From Hordeum vulgare subsp. vulgare (lineage: Eukaryota > Streptophyta > Magnoliopsida > Poales > Poaceae): 64,000 bases of DNA. Under the pieces are notes generated by a model. It ran no database searches. It saw only the letters and a list, made by a program, of their open reading frames with translations, and was not told where the DNA came from. Shown piece after piece: positions 11,627 to 24,639 of this stretch (positions are counted from its first letter, which is position 1; the number at the start of each line of letters is the position of its first letter). A program made the translations under genes and the position numbers. The DNA lies in NCBI RefSeq assembly GCF_904849725.1, contig NC_058519.1, positions 105,698,881-105,762,880 on the forward strand, given 5' to 3'.

Positions 11627-12651
11627 ATGTTCAGGAGGAAGTTTCATGGTGGTTCCTCAAGTAAGAAGGGTCCTCGTCTCTCTTTTCGGGAGCTCGAACC
11701 TTTTCAACTAAGGGACGCACCGGTACAACCATGTGAATGGCCTTCCGATGAGTTCATGATCAAAGCAGGTTTCAAGGATGAGTTTGATGCACTTGTCTGC
11801 AATGCCGGGTTAGAAGAATTCCTCTGAGATAAATGTGAACAGTATGCTATGCTCACTGCCTCTTTCGTGTGTAGATTTAAATTTTTAGCTGGCCATGAAT
11901 CATCCATATTGTTTGACCTGTACGATAAATCCTATACCGTGGACCTGGAGGATTTCAATAGGATTTGCAAGATACCCGATTGGGGTAGTGTTAATGATCC
12001 TCCTAAGTCTTCGGTCAGAGACTTTGTGTCCAGTATAACTGTGGGAGAAACCAGAGATATCACGCAAGCCACCATAGGAAGAATCCGTTTCCCTGCCTTG
12101 CACTACCTTGCCCTCTTCATAGGTAGGTGCATTAACGGCAAGGGTGCACATTGTCACATATGCGCTTCCGACCTTAGTATATCCTTAAGAGCGCAGTAAC
12201 AGGTGACAGGAGCTTCAATATGGGAGCTATAATAGCAAGGAGGCTGAATAAAAATGCCAGTGAGGGGGATTTCTTTGGTGGAGTTTATGCTACACGCTTA
12301 GCAATTTTTCTTGGGGTATCCAACCGTCCAGAAGACCCTCCTCTCCGTATAGCCTACCTTGATCGTGTCGCTATAACACGCTACCAGTTCCTTGAGAGAG
12401 ATCATGGATCCCTCCTATACTCCTTGATATTTAACCGGCAGCGTGTTTTCCATATTACCCTTCCTGCTCCTTCTTTCTTTGACTTTCAAGTAAAACGAAG
12501 ATACTACATAACCATAGGAGAGGTAGAGGAGTATGAGAGGGAGGCGACTACTGCTTGACTTCGTGAGGCAGCTATTCAGGCAGTGGCTGCAACACTCCCG
12601 TATAACACCCATTATGACTTTGGGTTTCGCCAGAATCATCCATGGGAGTAG
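11627..12651 (+). pseudogene. A second gene: Athila ORF1-like protein, broken
   Basis: The start is ATG 11627 (MFRRKFHGG). The segment with LFDLYDKSYTVDLEDFNRICKIP, then FPALHYLALFIGRCINGKG, matches the kind of protein called Athila ORF1, placed after pol in Athila elements; its function is unknown (sometimes called env-like). Lesions: TGA at 11825-11827, a frameshift near 12178, and TGA at 12556-12558; the frame finally closes with TAG at 12649-12651. The parts between still read as one protein, so these are recent losses. Family assignment is by eye. Confidence 0.6.
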
Positions 12652-14553
12652 ATCAAGCTAGGCCAAAAGCCTAATCTTCGGGGAGTACGTGTACTCACCG
12701 ACTTTAAATTCATGCTTATGCTTTCACTTTGTTAGCCGGTGTTTACACTTTGCCACTGTATTATCCGTGCTAGTTTCTTTTCGTTTTCTTGTTTTCTTGT
12801 TTTGTATCCTTTTGAGAAAACCCAAAAAGATTTTTCTTTCTTCTTTTGCTTGTTGGGAGCTTTCCCGTGTAAATAGTTTTCTTTTTCTTTGTGTCAAGGT
12901 AGAAGATATTGGTTACAATGCTTATTGGTTCTTGCATGCTTACCTGTTTAGCTTTCAAAGAGCCATATTACTTTGTCTTCTCCTTTGTGTTTGCCTACAG
13001 ATTCAGCTTAGTCCAATGCGCTCATTATCGTTTTCATCGTTCGATCGTGCAAATGAAAGGCAACAGTGATGATATATGATGAAGTGACTCAGACTGAAAA
13101 GCTGGTATGAACTCTATCTATTTTGTTTTTGTAAATATGACTAGCTTGTCGACCCAGATTTAGCTTTGTTGTGAGAGAACCATGTTTGAAATGACACTTA
13201 GAGATCATAGTTTCTGATGCCATGCTTATTTAGCTGAGAGCTTATAATGGTTTGTCTTGAATGCCAACATAGATTTTGAGATGACTATGATGTAGTATGA
13301 TAGGATGGTATTCTCCTTTGAATGTTTCAAGTGGCTTGACTTGGCGCATGTTCATGCATGTAGTTGAAACAAAATCAACATAGCCTCTATGATGTTCGTG
13401 TTCATGGTGATTTATATCCTGTTCATGCTTGCATTCAATGTTAGTCAAACTCATTGCATCTTGATGACTGTTGTTGCTCTCTAGTTGGTCGCTTCCCAGT
13501 CTTTTACTAGCCTTCACTTGTACTAAGCAGGAATACTGCTTGTGCATCCACTTCCACAAACCCAAAAGTTTTTCCATGAGAGTCCACCATACCTACCTAT
13601 TTGTGGTATCTACCTGTCGTTCCAAGTAAATTTGCATGTGCCATTCTCTAAACCTTCAAAAAATAAACTATTTTGCATGCCCGAACCGCTCACATGGTTA
13701 CAGAGGGCTATTGGTATCTTCCATGCTAGGAGTGTTATCCTAGACATGTGTTTATTCACAGTCATTCACGAGAAAGGGGCCGGTATTTGGAATGCCGAGT
13801 TCCACGCTTAAATCGAAAACATAACTGTAAAACAAGACTCCCCCCGGATTGATGTTAGTATGGACGGTACCCAAGGATTCGGCTAGCCGTGGAGTGTGAT
13901 TGATTGGTGGTGGGGGAGTTAAAACTTTACTTTTCTGTTTGGGAACCTCCTATAGCATGAGTAGCATGGAAGATATTGAGAACTCTTGGTCATTGCGTTG
14001 ACAATGAAAGCATGCCACCCAAAATTATAATCTCTGTTTTCAAAGCTTGAGCTCTAGCACCTCTGCAAATCAATGCTTCCCTCTGCGAAGGACCTATCTA
14101 TTTATTTTCCTGTCGAGTCATCCTCCTCTTATATAAGCACCAATTAGAGAGCACCTCTGTCATTTTTATGCTTTGCTTTTGATTGATATTGAGTATGACT
14201 ATGACTGGATCTTCGTTGCTATGAATCACAATGTTTAGTCAGCCCTTGATCTTTGAAAGTGCTCTGCATTTATGTTTTGCAGTCTCAGAAAGAGCTAGCG
14301 AGATACCACATATTCATATTGCTTCATGCTTGTTTTGATTGAAGTGTTGGTATTTGAAACTCATTATTATTTTCTCGTTAGCTAATTATGCAATTGATAT
14401 TAGTTTACCGTGAGACCTTTGTGTCATTTCCTTATGTGGATAACTTGTGATCTTGCTGAAATTCTGGTTATGAGTTTGTCAAAGTTTTTGTTTCTCTCTC
14501 AGTTTGTCAACTGAGTTGCTTGAGGACAAGCAAGGTTTTAAGCTTGGGGGAGT
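12652..14553 (+). other. 3' non-coding region of A, ending in hairpin and PPT
   Basis: No credible gene is seen. Just after the stop codon lie small inverted repeats (TAGGC-CAAAA-GCCTA, then GAGTACGTGTACTC) around a degenerate PPT-like TCTTCGGGGAGT. A T-rich stretch at 12690-13070 translates as a hydrophobic frame that I do not trust. The region ends with the hairpin TTGCTTG-AGGA-CAAGCAA (14516-14533) and the PPT AAGCTTGGGGGAGT (14540-14553). Confidence 0.65.
14516..14553 (+). promoter_or_regulatory. PPT-proximal hairpin and PPT of A
   Basis: A perfect 7-bp stem (TTGCTTG/CAAGCAA) with loop AGGA ends 20 nt before the 3' LTR. The PPT AAGCTTGGGGGAGT touches the LTR. The same layout recurs in B, C, F and G. 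Confidence 0.6.
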
Positions 14554-16145
14554 TGATACGTCTCCATCGTATCTACTTTTCCAAACTCTTTTGCCCTTGT
14601 TTTGGACTCTAATTTGCATGATTTGAATGGAACAAACCTGGACTGATGTTGTTTTCAGCAGAATTGTCTTGGTGTTATTTTTGTGCAGAAATCAAAGTTC
14701 TCCAAACGTCCTGAAAATTTACGGGGAGCAGTTTTGGAAAACATCAAAAATATCTGCGCCAAGTTCCACCTCAGGGGGTGGGCCAGTGGGCCACAAGCCC
14801 CTGCTCCGCCACCAACCCCCTGGTGGCGGTGGGCAGGCTTGTGGGGCCCACACGACTCTGCCGCCCCCAATTCCAGCTCTATAAGTTGACTTTCGTCCTA
14901 GAAAAAATAAAAAAGAGAAGTTTTCATCGCATTTTCGATACGGAGGCGCCGCCACCACCTGTTCTTCATCTGGAGGGCAGATCTGGAGTCCGTCTTGGGC
15001 TCCGGAGAGGGGAAATCGTCGCCATCGTCATCATCAACCTTCTTCCCTCTCCAATTCCATGAAGCACTTCGTCGTTCGTGAGTAATCTATTCGTAGGCTT
15101 GCTGGGCGGTGATGAGTAGGATGAGATATATCATGTAATCGAGTTAGTTTTGACGGGGATTGATCCCTACTATCCACTATGTTCTGAGATTGATGTTGCT
15201 ACTACTTTTCCATGCTTAATGCTTCTCATTAGGGCCCGAGTGCCATGATTTCAGATCTGAAATTATTATGTTGTCACCAATATATGTGTGTTTTAGATCC
15301 GATCTTGCAAGTTGTAGTTACCTACTATGTGTTATGATCCGGCAACCCTAGAGTGACAATAACCGGAACCACTCCCGGTCATGACCATAGTTTGAGGAGT
15401 TCATGTGTTCACCAAGTACTAATGCGTTGGTCCGGTTCTTTATTAAAAGGAGAACCTTAATATCCCGTAGTTTCCTTTTGGACCCCGCTGCCACGGGAGG
15501 GATGGACAATAGATGTCATGCAAGTTCTTTTCCCTAAGCACGTATGACGACACACGGAATGCATGCCTACATCACATTGACGAACGGGAGCTAGCCACAT
15601 ATCTCTCCGTGTTTTAGCTGTTGCATGATGAATATCATCCAAACAAATCACCAACCCATTGCCTAAGAGTTTGTCCCACCGCTGTTACTTGTCTTGCTCT
15701 GCTACTACTGTTGCTACTGCTGTTACTTGTTTTGCTCTGGTGCTGCTACTATTGTTGCTACTACAGTCGCTTGCTACTGTTGCTACTTGCTATTGTTGTC
15801 ACTACTGCTGTTCCTTGCCGCTGCTATTGCTCGCTACACTGTCGTTACTCGCTAATTTGCTGTTACTACTGTGCTTGTAGATACTAATCTATCAGGTGTG
15901 GTTGAATCTGACAAATTCAGTTGCTAATACTTGAGAGTATACTCTCACCTCCTGACTGGCTTATCAAAAAATTGGTCGAATACTCTACCCTCGAAAACTG
16001 CTGGGAACCCACGCGCTGGTGGGCCATCAACAACATTCTTCTAGTTTCATTGTCGGGGAGTGCTAGCAGCATTCTTCTGGTGTCGTTGCAGGAGAAGGTT
16101 TGTTGTCATCCGCATTCGTCTAGCTAACGCCAGAGATTGCAATCA
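14554..16145 (+). repeat. 3' LTR of A (1592 bp)
   Basis: It is highly similar to the 5' LTR, with scattered substitutions and small indels, including in the CTG-rich tract. It has the same GC-rich inverted repeat (14778-14851) and TATA box. It ends GATTGCAATCA, followed by the TSD cccgt. Confidence 0.85.
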
Positions 16146-17190
16146 CCCGTGACTCTCCCATCGTACCACCGACGTTCATCCTCGCCCGGAGTCCTGCCCT
16201 AGGTGGCCCCTGTGTCCTCATGACACGTGCCACCGTCGTGGCCAAACAAAACTGTCCCAAACAGGGACAGGTACCCTAAACAACTCAACTGGCTCACAGG
16301 GTTATCGCCGCCTACCTGATCAGGGTAGCACGCGCGCATAACCCTCCCTCTTTGGAGGTACCGTTGAAAGAGCACGCGATCAGACCAAGTCAAGGTTGTC
16401 CCATGCCGGCAAATGTGGTTGCATGGGTAAGCCCGGACAGGTGACTAAAGATCAACCAAATAGGTTGCATTTGTTAACTCAACTCAATCTATCCATCACC
16501 GTACCATTACCTCGACAAGTATAAGTACTAAATAACAACATAGCAAAATCATAGTGCTGATAATTATGGCATGAGATCAAATCATACTACTATATGGTAA
16601 TATAAAACAAGACATGGCATTAGATGAAGAGTAATGCTAGTAGGTAATACCGATGTCATCATACGTGTATGCAAATGTAGACTAACGGGTGATACAGATA
16701 ACACACAGGGTGCAAGCAAAGTCATCACGCAAGTACGGAGCTCATGATAAGAGGTTGGCTTGCCTGGGGGTCGATAAATACGCCCGAAAGAAGAGCGGTA
16801 AAACGCCGGAAAGATGTGCCGAAGAAGTTCCCTTCTCGGAGGGCTCAATCAGAGGGCAAGGGAAAAATGGTCAATTTCACTGTGTGAACACATTATGAAA
16901 ATGATGCCATCGGAACGGGCTCGACGGGACAAAGACAGACGTGGGTGTTGGTTTTACCTCAATCTGAGTTACGGTTGTTCATTTGTTAAGTTGTGAAACA
17001 AACAGAAAAATGTTTGTTTTAGTCCTTAACGAGTGAACATCCACTCTTTAACTGGTTCGGCCGCCGGCTGAGAACTGAAGGCGTACTTCCAAAAATACGC
17101 TTTCTATAATCCGAAAGCGTACTTCAGAAAATACGCTTCCACTTATCCCACGCGGGCCCGGGGCAACACCTACTGACTCGCGGGGCCCAC
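16146..17190 (-). repeat. Z segment: middle of the solo LTR
   Basis: This 1 kb between insertions A and C has no gene. Its first five bases are the right TSD copy of A. An imperfect direct repeat (GCGTACTTCCAAAAATACGC and GCGTACTTCAGAAAATACGC) lies at about 17080-17130, which also reads as an inverted GCGTA...TACGC pair. It ends with cccac (17186-17190), the TSD of C. Confidence 0.55.
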
Positions 17191-18387
17191 TGATACATCT
17201 CCAACGTATCTATAATTTTTTATCATTCCATGCTATTATATTATCAAATTTGGATGTTTTATATGCATGAATATGCTATTTTATATTATTTTCGGGAGTA
17301 ACCTATTGACCTAGAGCCCAGTGCCACCTCCTGTTTTTTCCTTGTTTTTTACCTTTTTCAGATAGGAATATCAAACGGGGTCCAAACGGAATAAAACTTT
17401 CGGCGTGATTTTTTATGGAAAATATCAAAAATACTAGAAGAAAAAGATACCAGAGGGGAGTCCCGAGGAAGCCACGAGCCAGGGAGGCGCGCCCACCCCC
17501 GTGGGCATGCCTGGGGGGCTCGTGACTCCCTCGTGGGTCCCCCTAACTTGTTCTCAATGCCATGTGGTCTTATAAATACTAAAATCTCCAGAAATAAACC
17601 TAGATCAGGAATTCCGCCGCTGCAAGCCTCTGTAGCCACCAAAAACCAATCGAGAGCCCGTTCCGGCACCCTGCCGGAGGGGGAATCCATCTCCGGTGGC
17701 CATCTTCATCATCCCGGTGATCTCCATGACGAGGAGGGAGTAGTTCTCCCTCGGGGCTGAGGGTATGTACCAGTAGCTATGTGTTTGATCTCTCTCTCTC
17801 TCTCGTGTTCTTGGGATGTCATGATCTCGATGTACCGCGGGCTTTGCTACTATAGTTGGATCCTATGATGTTCTTCCCCCTCTCCCTTCTTGTAATGAAT
17901 TGAGTTTCTCATTTGAAGTTATCTTATCGAATTGAGTCTTTAAGAACACTTGATGTATGTCTTGCACGTGTCTATCTGTGGTGACAATGGGATATTCATG
18001 TGAGTACTTGATGTATGTTCTGGTGATCAACTTGCGGGTTTCGTGACATCGGGAACCTATGCATATGGGTTGGCACACGTTTTGACTCTCCGGTAAAAAC
18101 TTTGGGGCACTCTTTGAAGTTCTATGTGTTGCTTGAATAGATGATTCTGAGATTGTGTGATGCATATCGTATAATCATGCCCACGGATACTTGAGGTAAC
18201 ATTGGAGTATCTAGATGACATTAGGGTCTTGGTTTATGTGTGTCTTAAGGTGTTATTATAGTACGAAATCTAGGATAGATCGATCAGAAAGAATAACTTT
18301 GTGGTGGTTTCGTACCCGACCATAATCTCTTCGTTTGTTCTCCGTTATTAGTGACTCTAGAGTGACTCTTTGTTGCATGTTGAGGGA

Positions 18388-19758
18388 TGATATGTCCATT
18401 TTGCATCATGATTTTATGTTGATATTTATCGGTTTATTCTGCACAACTCCAAAAGCCGTGAAAATGAACGAGGAATTATTTTGGATTTTGTAAAAAATAC
18501 TGGGCGGAAGAAGTACTCGAGGGGAGCCACCAGAGGCCACAAGCCTGCCAGGCATGGCCTACCCCCCTGGCCGCGCCTGGGTGGCTTGTGGGCCCCCTGT
18601 TGCTATAAGGAAGGTTTTGTACTAGAAAAAAATCAAGAGAAGGCTTTCGGGAGGAGACGCCGCTGTCACGAGGCGGAACTTGAGCAGAACCAATCTAGAG
18701 CTCCGGCAGGGCCGTCCTGCTGAGGAAACTTCCCTCCCGGAGGGGGAAATCGTCGCCATCGTCATCACCAACACTCCTCTCATCAGAGGGGACTCATCTC
18801 CATCAACATATTCATTAGCACCATCTCATCTCCAAACCCTAGTTCATCTCTTGTAACCAATCTCCGTCTCGCGACTCCGATTGGTACTTGTAAGGTTGCT
18901 AGTAGTGTTAATTCCTCTTTGTAGTTGATGCTAGTTGGATTACTCGGTGAAAGATCATACGTTGAGATCATTAATGCTATTCAATACCTCTCTGGTTATG
19001 AACATAATTATGCTTTGTGAGTAGTCACTTTTGTTCCTGAGGACATGGGATAAGTCTTGCTATAAGTAGTCATGTGAATTTGGTATTCGTTCGATATTTT
19101 GATGCGTTGTATGTTGTCTTTCCTCTAGTGGTGTTATGTGAACGTCAACTACATAACACTTCACAATTACTTGGACCTAGAGGAAGGATTGGGAAGTAAT
19201 AAGTAGATGATGGGTTGCTAGATTGATAGAATCTTAAACCTTAGTTTATGTGTTGCTTCGTAAGGGGCTGATTTGGATCCACTAGTTTAATGCTATGGTT
19301 ACACTTTGTCTTAATTCTTCTTTCGTAGTTGCGGATGCTTGTGTGAGGGGTTAATCATAAGTGGGATGTTTGTCCAAGTAAGGGCAGCACCCAAGCACCG
19401 GTCCACCCACATGTCAAACTATCAAAGTAGCGAACGTGAATCATATGATCATGATGAAAACTAGCTTGACAGAAATTCCCATGTGTCCTTGGGAGCGCTT
19501 CACGTCATATAGAAGTTTTCCAGGCTTGTCCCTTGCTACAAAAGGTATTGGGACATCTTGATGCACCTTTGTTATTATTGTCACTTGCTACTCTCTATGA
19601 ATTATCTTATCACACAACTATCTATTACCGATAATTTCAGTGCGTGCAGAGAATACCTTGCTGAAAACCACTTGTCAGTTCCTTCTGCTCCTCGTTTGGT
19701 TCGACACTCTTACTTATTGAAAGGACTACGATAGATCCCCTACACTTGTGGGTCATCA
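18388..19758 (+). repeat. 5' LTR of B (1371 bp, internally deleted)
   Basis: It is about 146 bp shorter than the 3' LTR. The missing block lies near 18435, between GATATTTATCG and TTCTGCACAACTCC. The GC-rich inverted repeat (18534-18593) and the CTATAAG box (about 18602-18609) are kept. The degenerate PBS TGGCACCGTTGCCAGG starts at 19770, 11 nt after the LTR. Confidence 0.8.
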
Positions 19759-19864
19759 AGACTCTTTTCTGGCACCGTTGCCAGGTTGTGAAGCGCCTTC
19801 GGTAAGTGGAATTTGGTAAGGAAACATTCATATAGTGTGCTGAAATTTATTATCACTTGTCACT

Positions 19865-21433
19865 ATGGAAACTAATTCTTTGAGGAGCTTGTTCGGGGTA
19901 TCTTCACCTCGACCGGAAGCACAAGGAGTTGCTCCTCATCCTACTGCACCTACTGAAAATATTTGTTATGAAATTCCTTCGGGTATGCTAGATAAACTGT
20001 TGGCTAATCCTTTTACATGAGATGGAACATCACATCCCGACTTGCACCTAATCTATGTAGATGAAGTTTGTGGTTTATTTAAGCTTGCAGGTTTGCCCGA
20101 GGATGAGGTCAAGAAGAAGGTCTTTCCCTTATCTTTGAGGGATAAAGCATTTACATGGTATAGGCTATGTGATGATACTGGATCATGGAATTACAACCGA
20201 TTGAAATTGGAATTTCATCAAAAGTTTTATCCTATGCATTTGGTACATCGTGATCGGAATTATATATATAATTTTTGGCCTCGTGATAGAGAAAGTATCG
20301 CTCAAGCTTGGATGTGGCTTAAGTCAATGTTATATTCATGCCCCAACCATGAGCTCTCGAGAGAAATTATTATTCATAACTTTTATGCTCGGCTTTCTCA
20401 TGATAATCGCACCATGTTTGACACTTCTTGTATCGGTTCTTTTGTGAAGAGAGATATTGACTTCAAATGTAATTTATTGGAAATAATTAAATGCAACTAT
20501 GAAGATAGGGATTTTGATGAAGGTAAGGAGTCAGGTATGAATCTTAAGTTCGATTGTGTTAAATCCTTTGTTGAAACAAATACTTTTTGTGATTTTAGCG
20601 CTAAACATGGACTTGACTCTGAGATAGTAGCTTCATTATGTGAATAATTTGCTGCTCATATTAATCTCCCTAAAGAGAAGTGGTTTCAATATCATCCTCC
20701 CATAGAAGTCAATGTAGTTAAACCCAATCCAGTTTAAGAGAAAGTCATTGCTTATAATGATCATATTGTTCCTAGTGCTTACATTGAGAAACCACCTTTC
20801 CCTGTTAGAATAAAGGATCATGCTAAAGCTTCAACTGTGATACATAAGGGCTACATTAGAACACCTACACCCCGTGAGGAAATTAAAGTTGAACCTAGAA
20901 TTGCTATTATCAAAGATATCTTGTCCGACAATGTTGATGGGCATGTTATTCACTTCTGTGAAGATGCTGCTAGAATTGCTAAACCACATGCTAGAGACAA
21001 ACATAAGCCTGTTGTTGCCATGCCTGTTGTTTATGTTAATATAGGAGATCATTGTTATCATGGTTTATGTGACGTGAGTGCTAGTGTTAGTGCAATACCT
21101 CGATCTTTATATGATGAAATTAAAGACAAGATTGCACCTGTCGAGATGGAACCTATTGATGTTACTATTCAACTTGCCAATAGAGATACTATCTGCCCTT
21201 TTGGAATTGTTAGAGATGTTGAAGTCTTGTGTGGTAAAACTAAGTATCCTACTGATTTTCTCGTTCTTGCTACCACACAAGATAGCTTTTGTTCCATCAT
21301 ATTTGGTAGAACTTTCCTCAATACTGTCAATGCTCATATTGACTATGAGAAGCAAACTGTCATTGTTGGCTTTGAAGGCGTGTCACACGAATTCAATTCC
21401 TCCAAGTTTGGTAGACAACCTCATGAAAAATAA
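19865..21433 (+). pseudogene. gag: B gag and protease, broken
   Basis: The start is ATG 19865 (METNSLRSLFG). The gag core reads GLFKLAG, FPLSLRDKAFTWYRL and LEFHQKFYPMHLVHRDRNYIYNFW, followed by AQAWMWLKSML where D has AQAWGRLK. The frame is interrupted by TGA 20018-20020, TAA 20645-20647 and TAA 20735-20737. The protease part includes GLCDVSASVSAIPRSL: the catalytic motif is D-V-S-A where D shows D-M-G-A, so the enzyme is probably dead. IIFGRTFLNT is the later protease motif. The part stops at 21431-21433. Confidence 0.8.
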
Positions 21434-24400
21434 TTGTCTAGTAAGGATGAAATTATTTCCCTAGCTTCTATTTTTGTGCCTCCTACTGATCCTTTAGAGC
21501 AATACTTGCTTGAGCATGAAAATGATATCATATGGATGAAAGGAATGAGATAGATAGAGTTATCTTTGAACAAAATCCTATCCTTAATAATAATTTGCAT
21601 GTTGAACTACTTGGAGATCCACCCCCACCAAAGGGTGATCCTGTGTTTGAGCTTAAACAGTTACCCGATACTCTTAAGTATGCTTATCTTGATGAAAAAT
21701 AGATATATCATGTTATTATTAGTGCTAGCCTTTCAGAGCATGCAGAAAAGAAATTATTGAAAACTCTGAGGAAGCACCATGCTGCTATTGGATATACTCT
21801 TGATGATCATAAGGGCATTAGTCCCACTCTATGCCAGCATAAAATTAAAACTGATCCTGATTCCAAACCAGTTGCCGATCATCAATGGAGATTAAATCCT
21901 AAGATGAAAGAGGTGGTAAGAAAAGAAATACTAAAGCTCCTGGAAGCAGGTATTATCTATCCTGTTGCTCATAGTGATTGGGTAAGTCCGGTGCATTGCG
22001 TTCCTAAGAAGGGAGGCATTACCGTTGTCCCTAATGATAGAGATGAATTGATCCCACGGAGAATTGTTACTGGCCATAGGATGGTAATTGATTTTAGGAA
22101 ATTGAATAAAGCCACTAGGAAATATCATTACACTTTGCCATTTATTGACCAAATGCTAGAAAGATTGTCAAAACACACACACTTTTGCTTTCTAGATGGT
22201 TATTCTGGTTTCTCCCAAATACCTGTTGCACAATCTGATCAGGAGAACACCAATTTTACCTGCCCTTTCGGTACCTTTGCTTATAGACGTATGCCTTTTG
22301 GTCTATGTAATGCACCTGCTACCTATCAAAGATGTATGATGGCTATATTCTCTAACTTTTGTGAAAAGATTGTTGAGGTTTTCGTGGATGATTTCTCCGT
22401 TTACGGATCTTCTTTTGATGATTGGCTCAGCAACCTTGATCGAGTTTTGCATAGATGTAAAGATACCAACCTTGTATTGAATTGGGAGAAGTGCCACTTT
22501 ATGGTTAAAGAAGGCATCATCTTAGGACATCAAATTTCTGAAAGAGGTATTGAAGTCGATAAGGCTAAAGTTGATGCGATCGAGAAAATGCCATGCCCTA
22601 CAGACATCAAAGGTATAAGAAGTTTCCTTGGTCATGCTGGTTTCTATAGAAGGTTCACTAAAGACTTCTCTAAGATTTCTAGGCCTCTTACCAATCTCTT
22701 GCAAAAGGATATTCCATTTGTTTTTGATGATGATTGTGAAGAGGCATTTGAAATACTTAAGAAGGCCTTGATAACTGCACCTATTGTTCAACCACCTCAT
22801 TGGAACCTACCTTTTGAAATTATGTGTGATGCTAGTAATTATGCTGTTGGTGCTATTCTAGGACAAAAAGTTGATAAGAAATTGAATGTTATTCACTATG
22901 CTAGTAAAACTCTAGACAGTGCCCAAAGAAATTATGCTACTACTGAAAAGGAATTTTTAGCAGTCGTGTTTGCATGGGAAAAGTTCAGATCTTACATTGT
23001 TGATTCCAAGGTTACTATTCACACTGATCATGCTGCTATTAAGTATCTCATGGAAAAGAAAGATGCTAAACCTAGACTTATTAGATGGGTTCTCTTGCTA
23101 CAAGAATTTGATTTGCATGTTGTTGATATGAAGGGTGCTTAGAACCCCATAGCAGATAACTTGTCTAGGTTGGAGAATGTTCTTGATGACCCACAACCTA
23201 TTGATGATAGCTTTCGTGATGAGCAGTTGAATGTCAGCAATGCTTCACGTATTACACCTTGGTATGCTGATTATGCAAATCATATTGTAGCTAAATTTAT
23301 ACCACCTAGTTTCACATACCAACAAAAGAAGAAATTCTTCTTTGATTTGAGACATTACTTTTGGGATGATTCTCACCTTTATAAAGAAGGAGTAGAGGGT
23401 GTTATTAGACGTTGTGTACCTGAGCATGAACATGGACAGATCCTACAGAAGTGTCACTCCGAGGCTAACGAAGGACACCATGCGGGAGATAGAACTGCAC
23501 ACAAGGTATTGCAATCCGGTTTCTATTGGCCTACTCTCTTCAAGGATGCCCGTAAGTTTGTCTTGTCTTGTGATGAATGTCAAAGAATAGGCAATATCAG
23601 TAAACGTCAGGAAATGCCTATGAATTATTTACTTGTCATTGAACCATTTGATGTTTGGGGTTTTGATTATATGGGACTTTTTCCAAAGTCTAACGGGTAC
23701 ACTCATATTCTAGTTGTTGTTGATTACGTTACTAAGTGGGTAGAAGCTATCCCAACTAGTAGTTCTCATCATAAGACCTCCTTTAGGATGCTTAAAGAAG
23801 TTATTTTTCCTAGATTTGGAATCCCCAGATATTTGATGACTGATGGTGGTTCACATTTTATTCATGGTGTTTTCCGTAAAACATTTGCTAAGTATGATGT
23901 CAACCATAGAATTGCATCTCCCTATCATCCTCAGTCCAGTGGTCAAGAGCTAAGTAATAGAGAAATTAAACTAATTCTGCAAAAGACTGTTAATAGGTCT
24001 AGAAAGAATTGGTCTAAGAAGCTTGATGATGCACTGTGGGCTTATAGAACTGCTTATAAGAATCCCATGGGCATGTCTCCGTACAAAATAGTTTATGGTA
24101 AAGCATTTTATTTATGTCTTGACCTAGAGCATAAGGCTTATTGGGCAATCATAGAGCTCAACTTTGATTTCAAACTTGCTGGTGAGAAGAGGTTATTTGA
24201 TATTAGCTCACTTGATGAATGGATAACTGAGGCATATGAAAAAGCCAAGTTGTTTAACGAAAAAGTTAAGAGGTGGCATGATAAAAGGATACAAAAACGT
24301 GAGTTCAATGTAGGTGATTATGTCTTTCTATACAATTCTCGTTTAAGATTTTTTGCACGCAAGCTTCTCTTTAAATGGGAAGGTCCTTACATTGTCAAAG

Positions 24401-24639
24401 AAGTGTATCGTTCTGGTGCCATCAAAATCAACAACACGGAAGGGAATTTTCCGAGAGTTGTAAATGGGCAAAGAATCAAGCATTATATCTCAGGTACTCC
24501 CATAAATGTTGAAAGCAATATTATTAATACCATAACTCCGGAGGAGTACATAAGGGATATTTATCAGCCTATTTCAGACTCAAAAAACGAAGAGGTGTGT
24601 GATTCGGTAAGTAAACCGACTCCAAAACTTTTCCAGTAG
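21434..24639 (+). pseudogene. pol: B pol: RT, RNase H and integrase, broken
   Basis: A linker with a frameshift near 21530 and TAG at 21700-21702 precedes the main frame (from about 21757). RT shows [44 protein letters not shown] and the active site [11 protein letters not shown] (F-V-D-D). RNase H follows, with [16 protein letters not shown] and [15 protein letters not shown] 23140-23142 splits RNase H from integrase. Integrase has the HHCC zinc finger (HHAGDRTAH...CDECQ), then the acidic D, D, E residues in WGFDYMG, LMTDGGSHF and SSGQELSNREIK. It ends PTPKLFQ at 24639. No chromodomain is seen, as expected for Athila. Confidence 0.88.

Larger units (their letters stand above)
6242..16145 (+). 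mobile_element. A: non-autonomous Athila-lineage gypsy element with gag-protease and ORF1-like gene
   Basis: It has two complete LTRs of about 1.59 kb (TGATACGTCTCCATCG...CA) and perfect TSDs cccgt (6237-6241 and 16146-16150). The primer binding site matches the tRNA-Asp type. A gag-protease region and an Athila ORF1-like gene follow, and a PPT ends the internal part. No RT, RNase H or integrase sequence is present, so this copy depends on enzymes made elsewhere. The LTR start resembles a very common Triticeae gypsy family (Sabrina/WHAM group, from memory). Confidence 0.85.

Noticed and set aside
12689..13069. Hydrophobic 126-residue frame after the A second gene, possibly an env-like membrane protein
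   Set aside because: The region is T-rich, which makes hydrophobic frames by chance; no start context or similarity to the other elements supports it.
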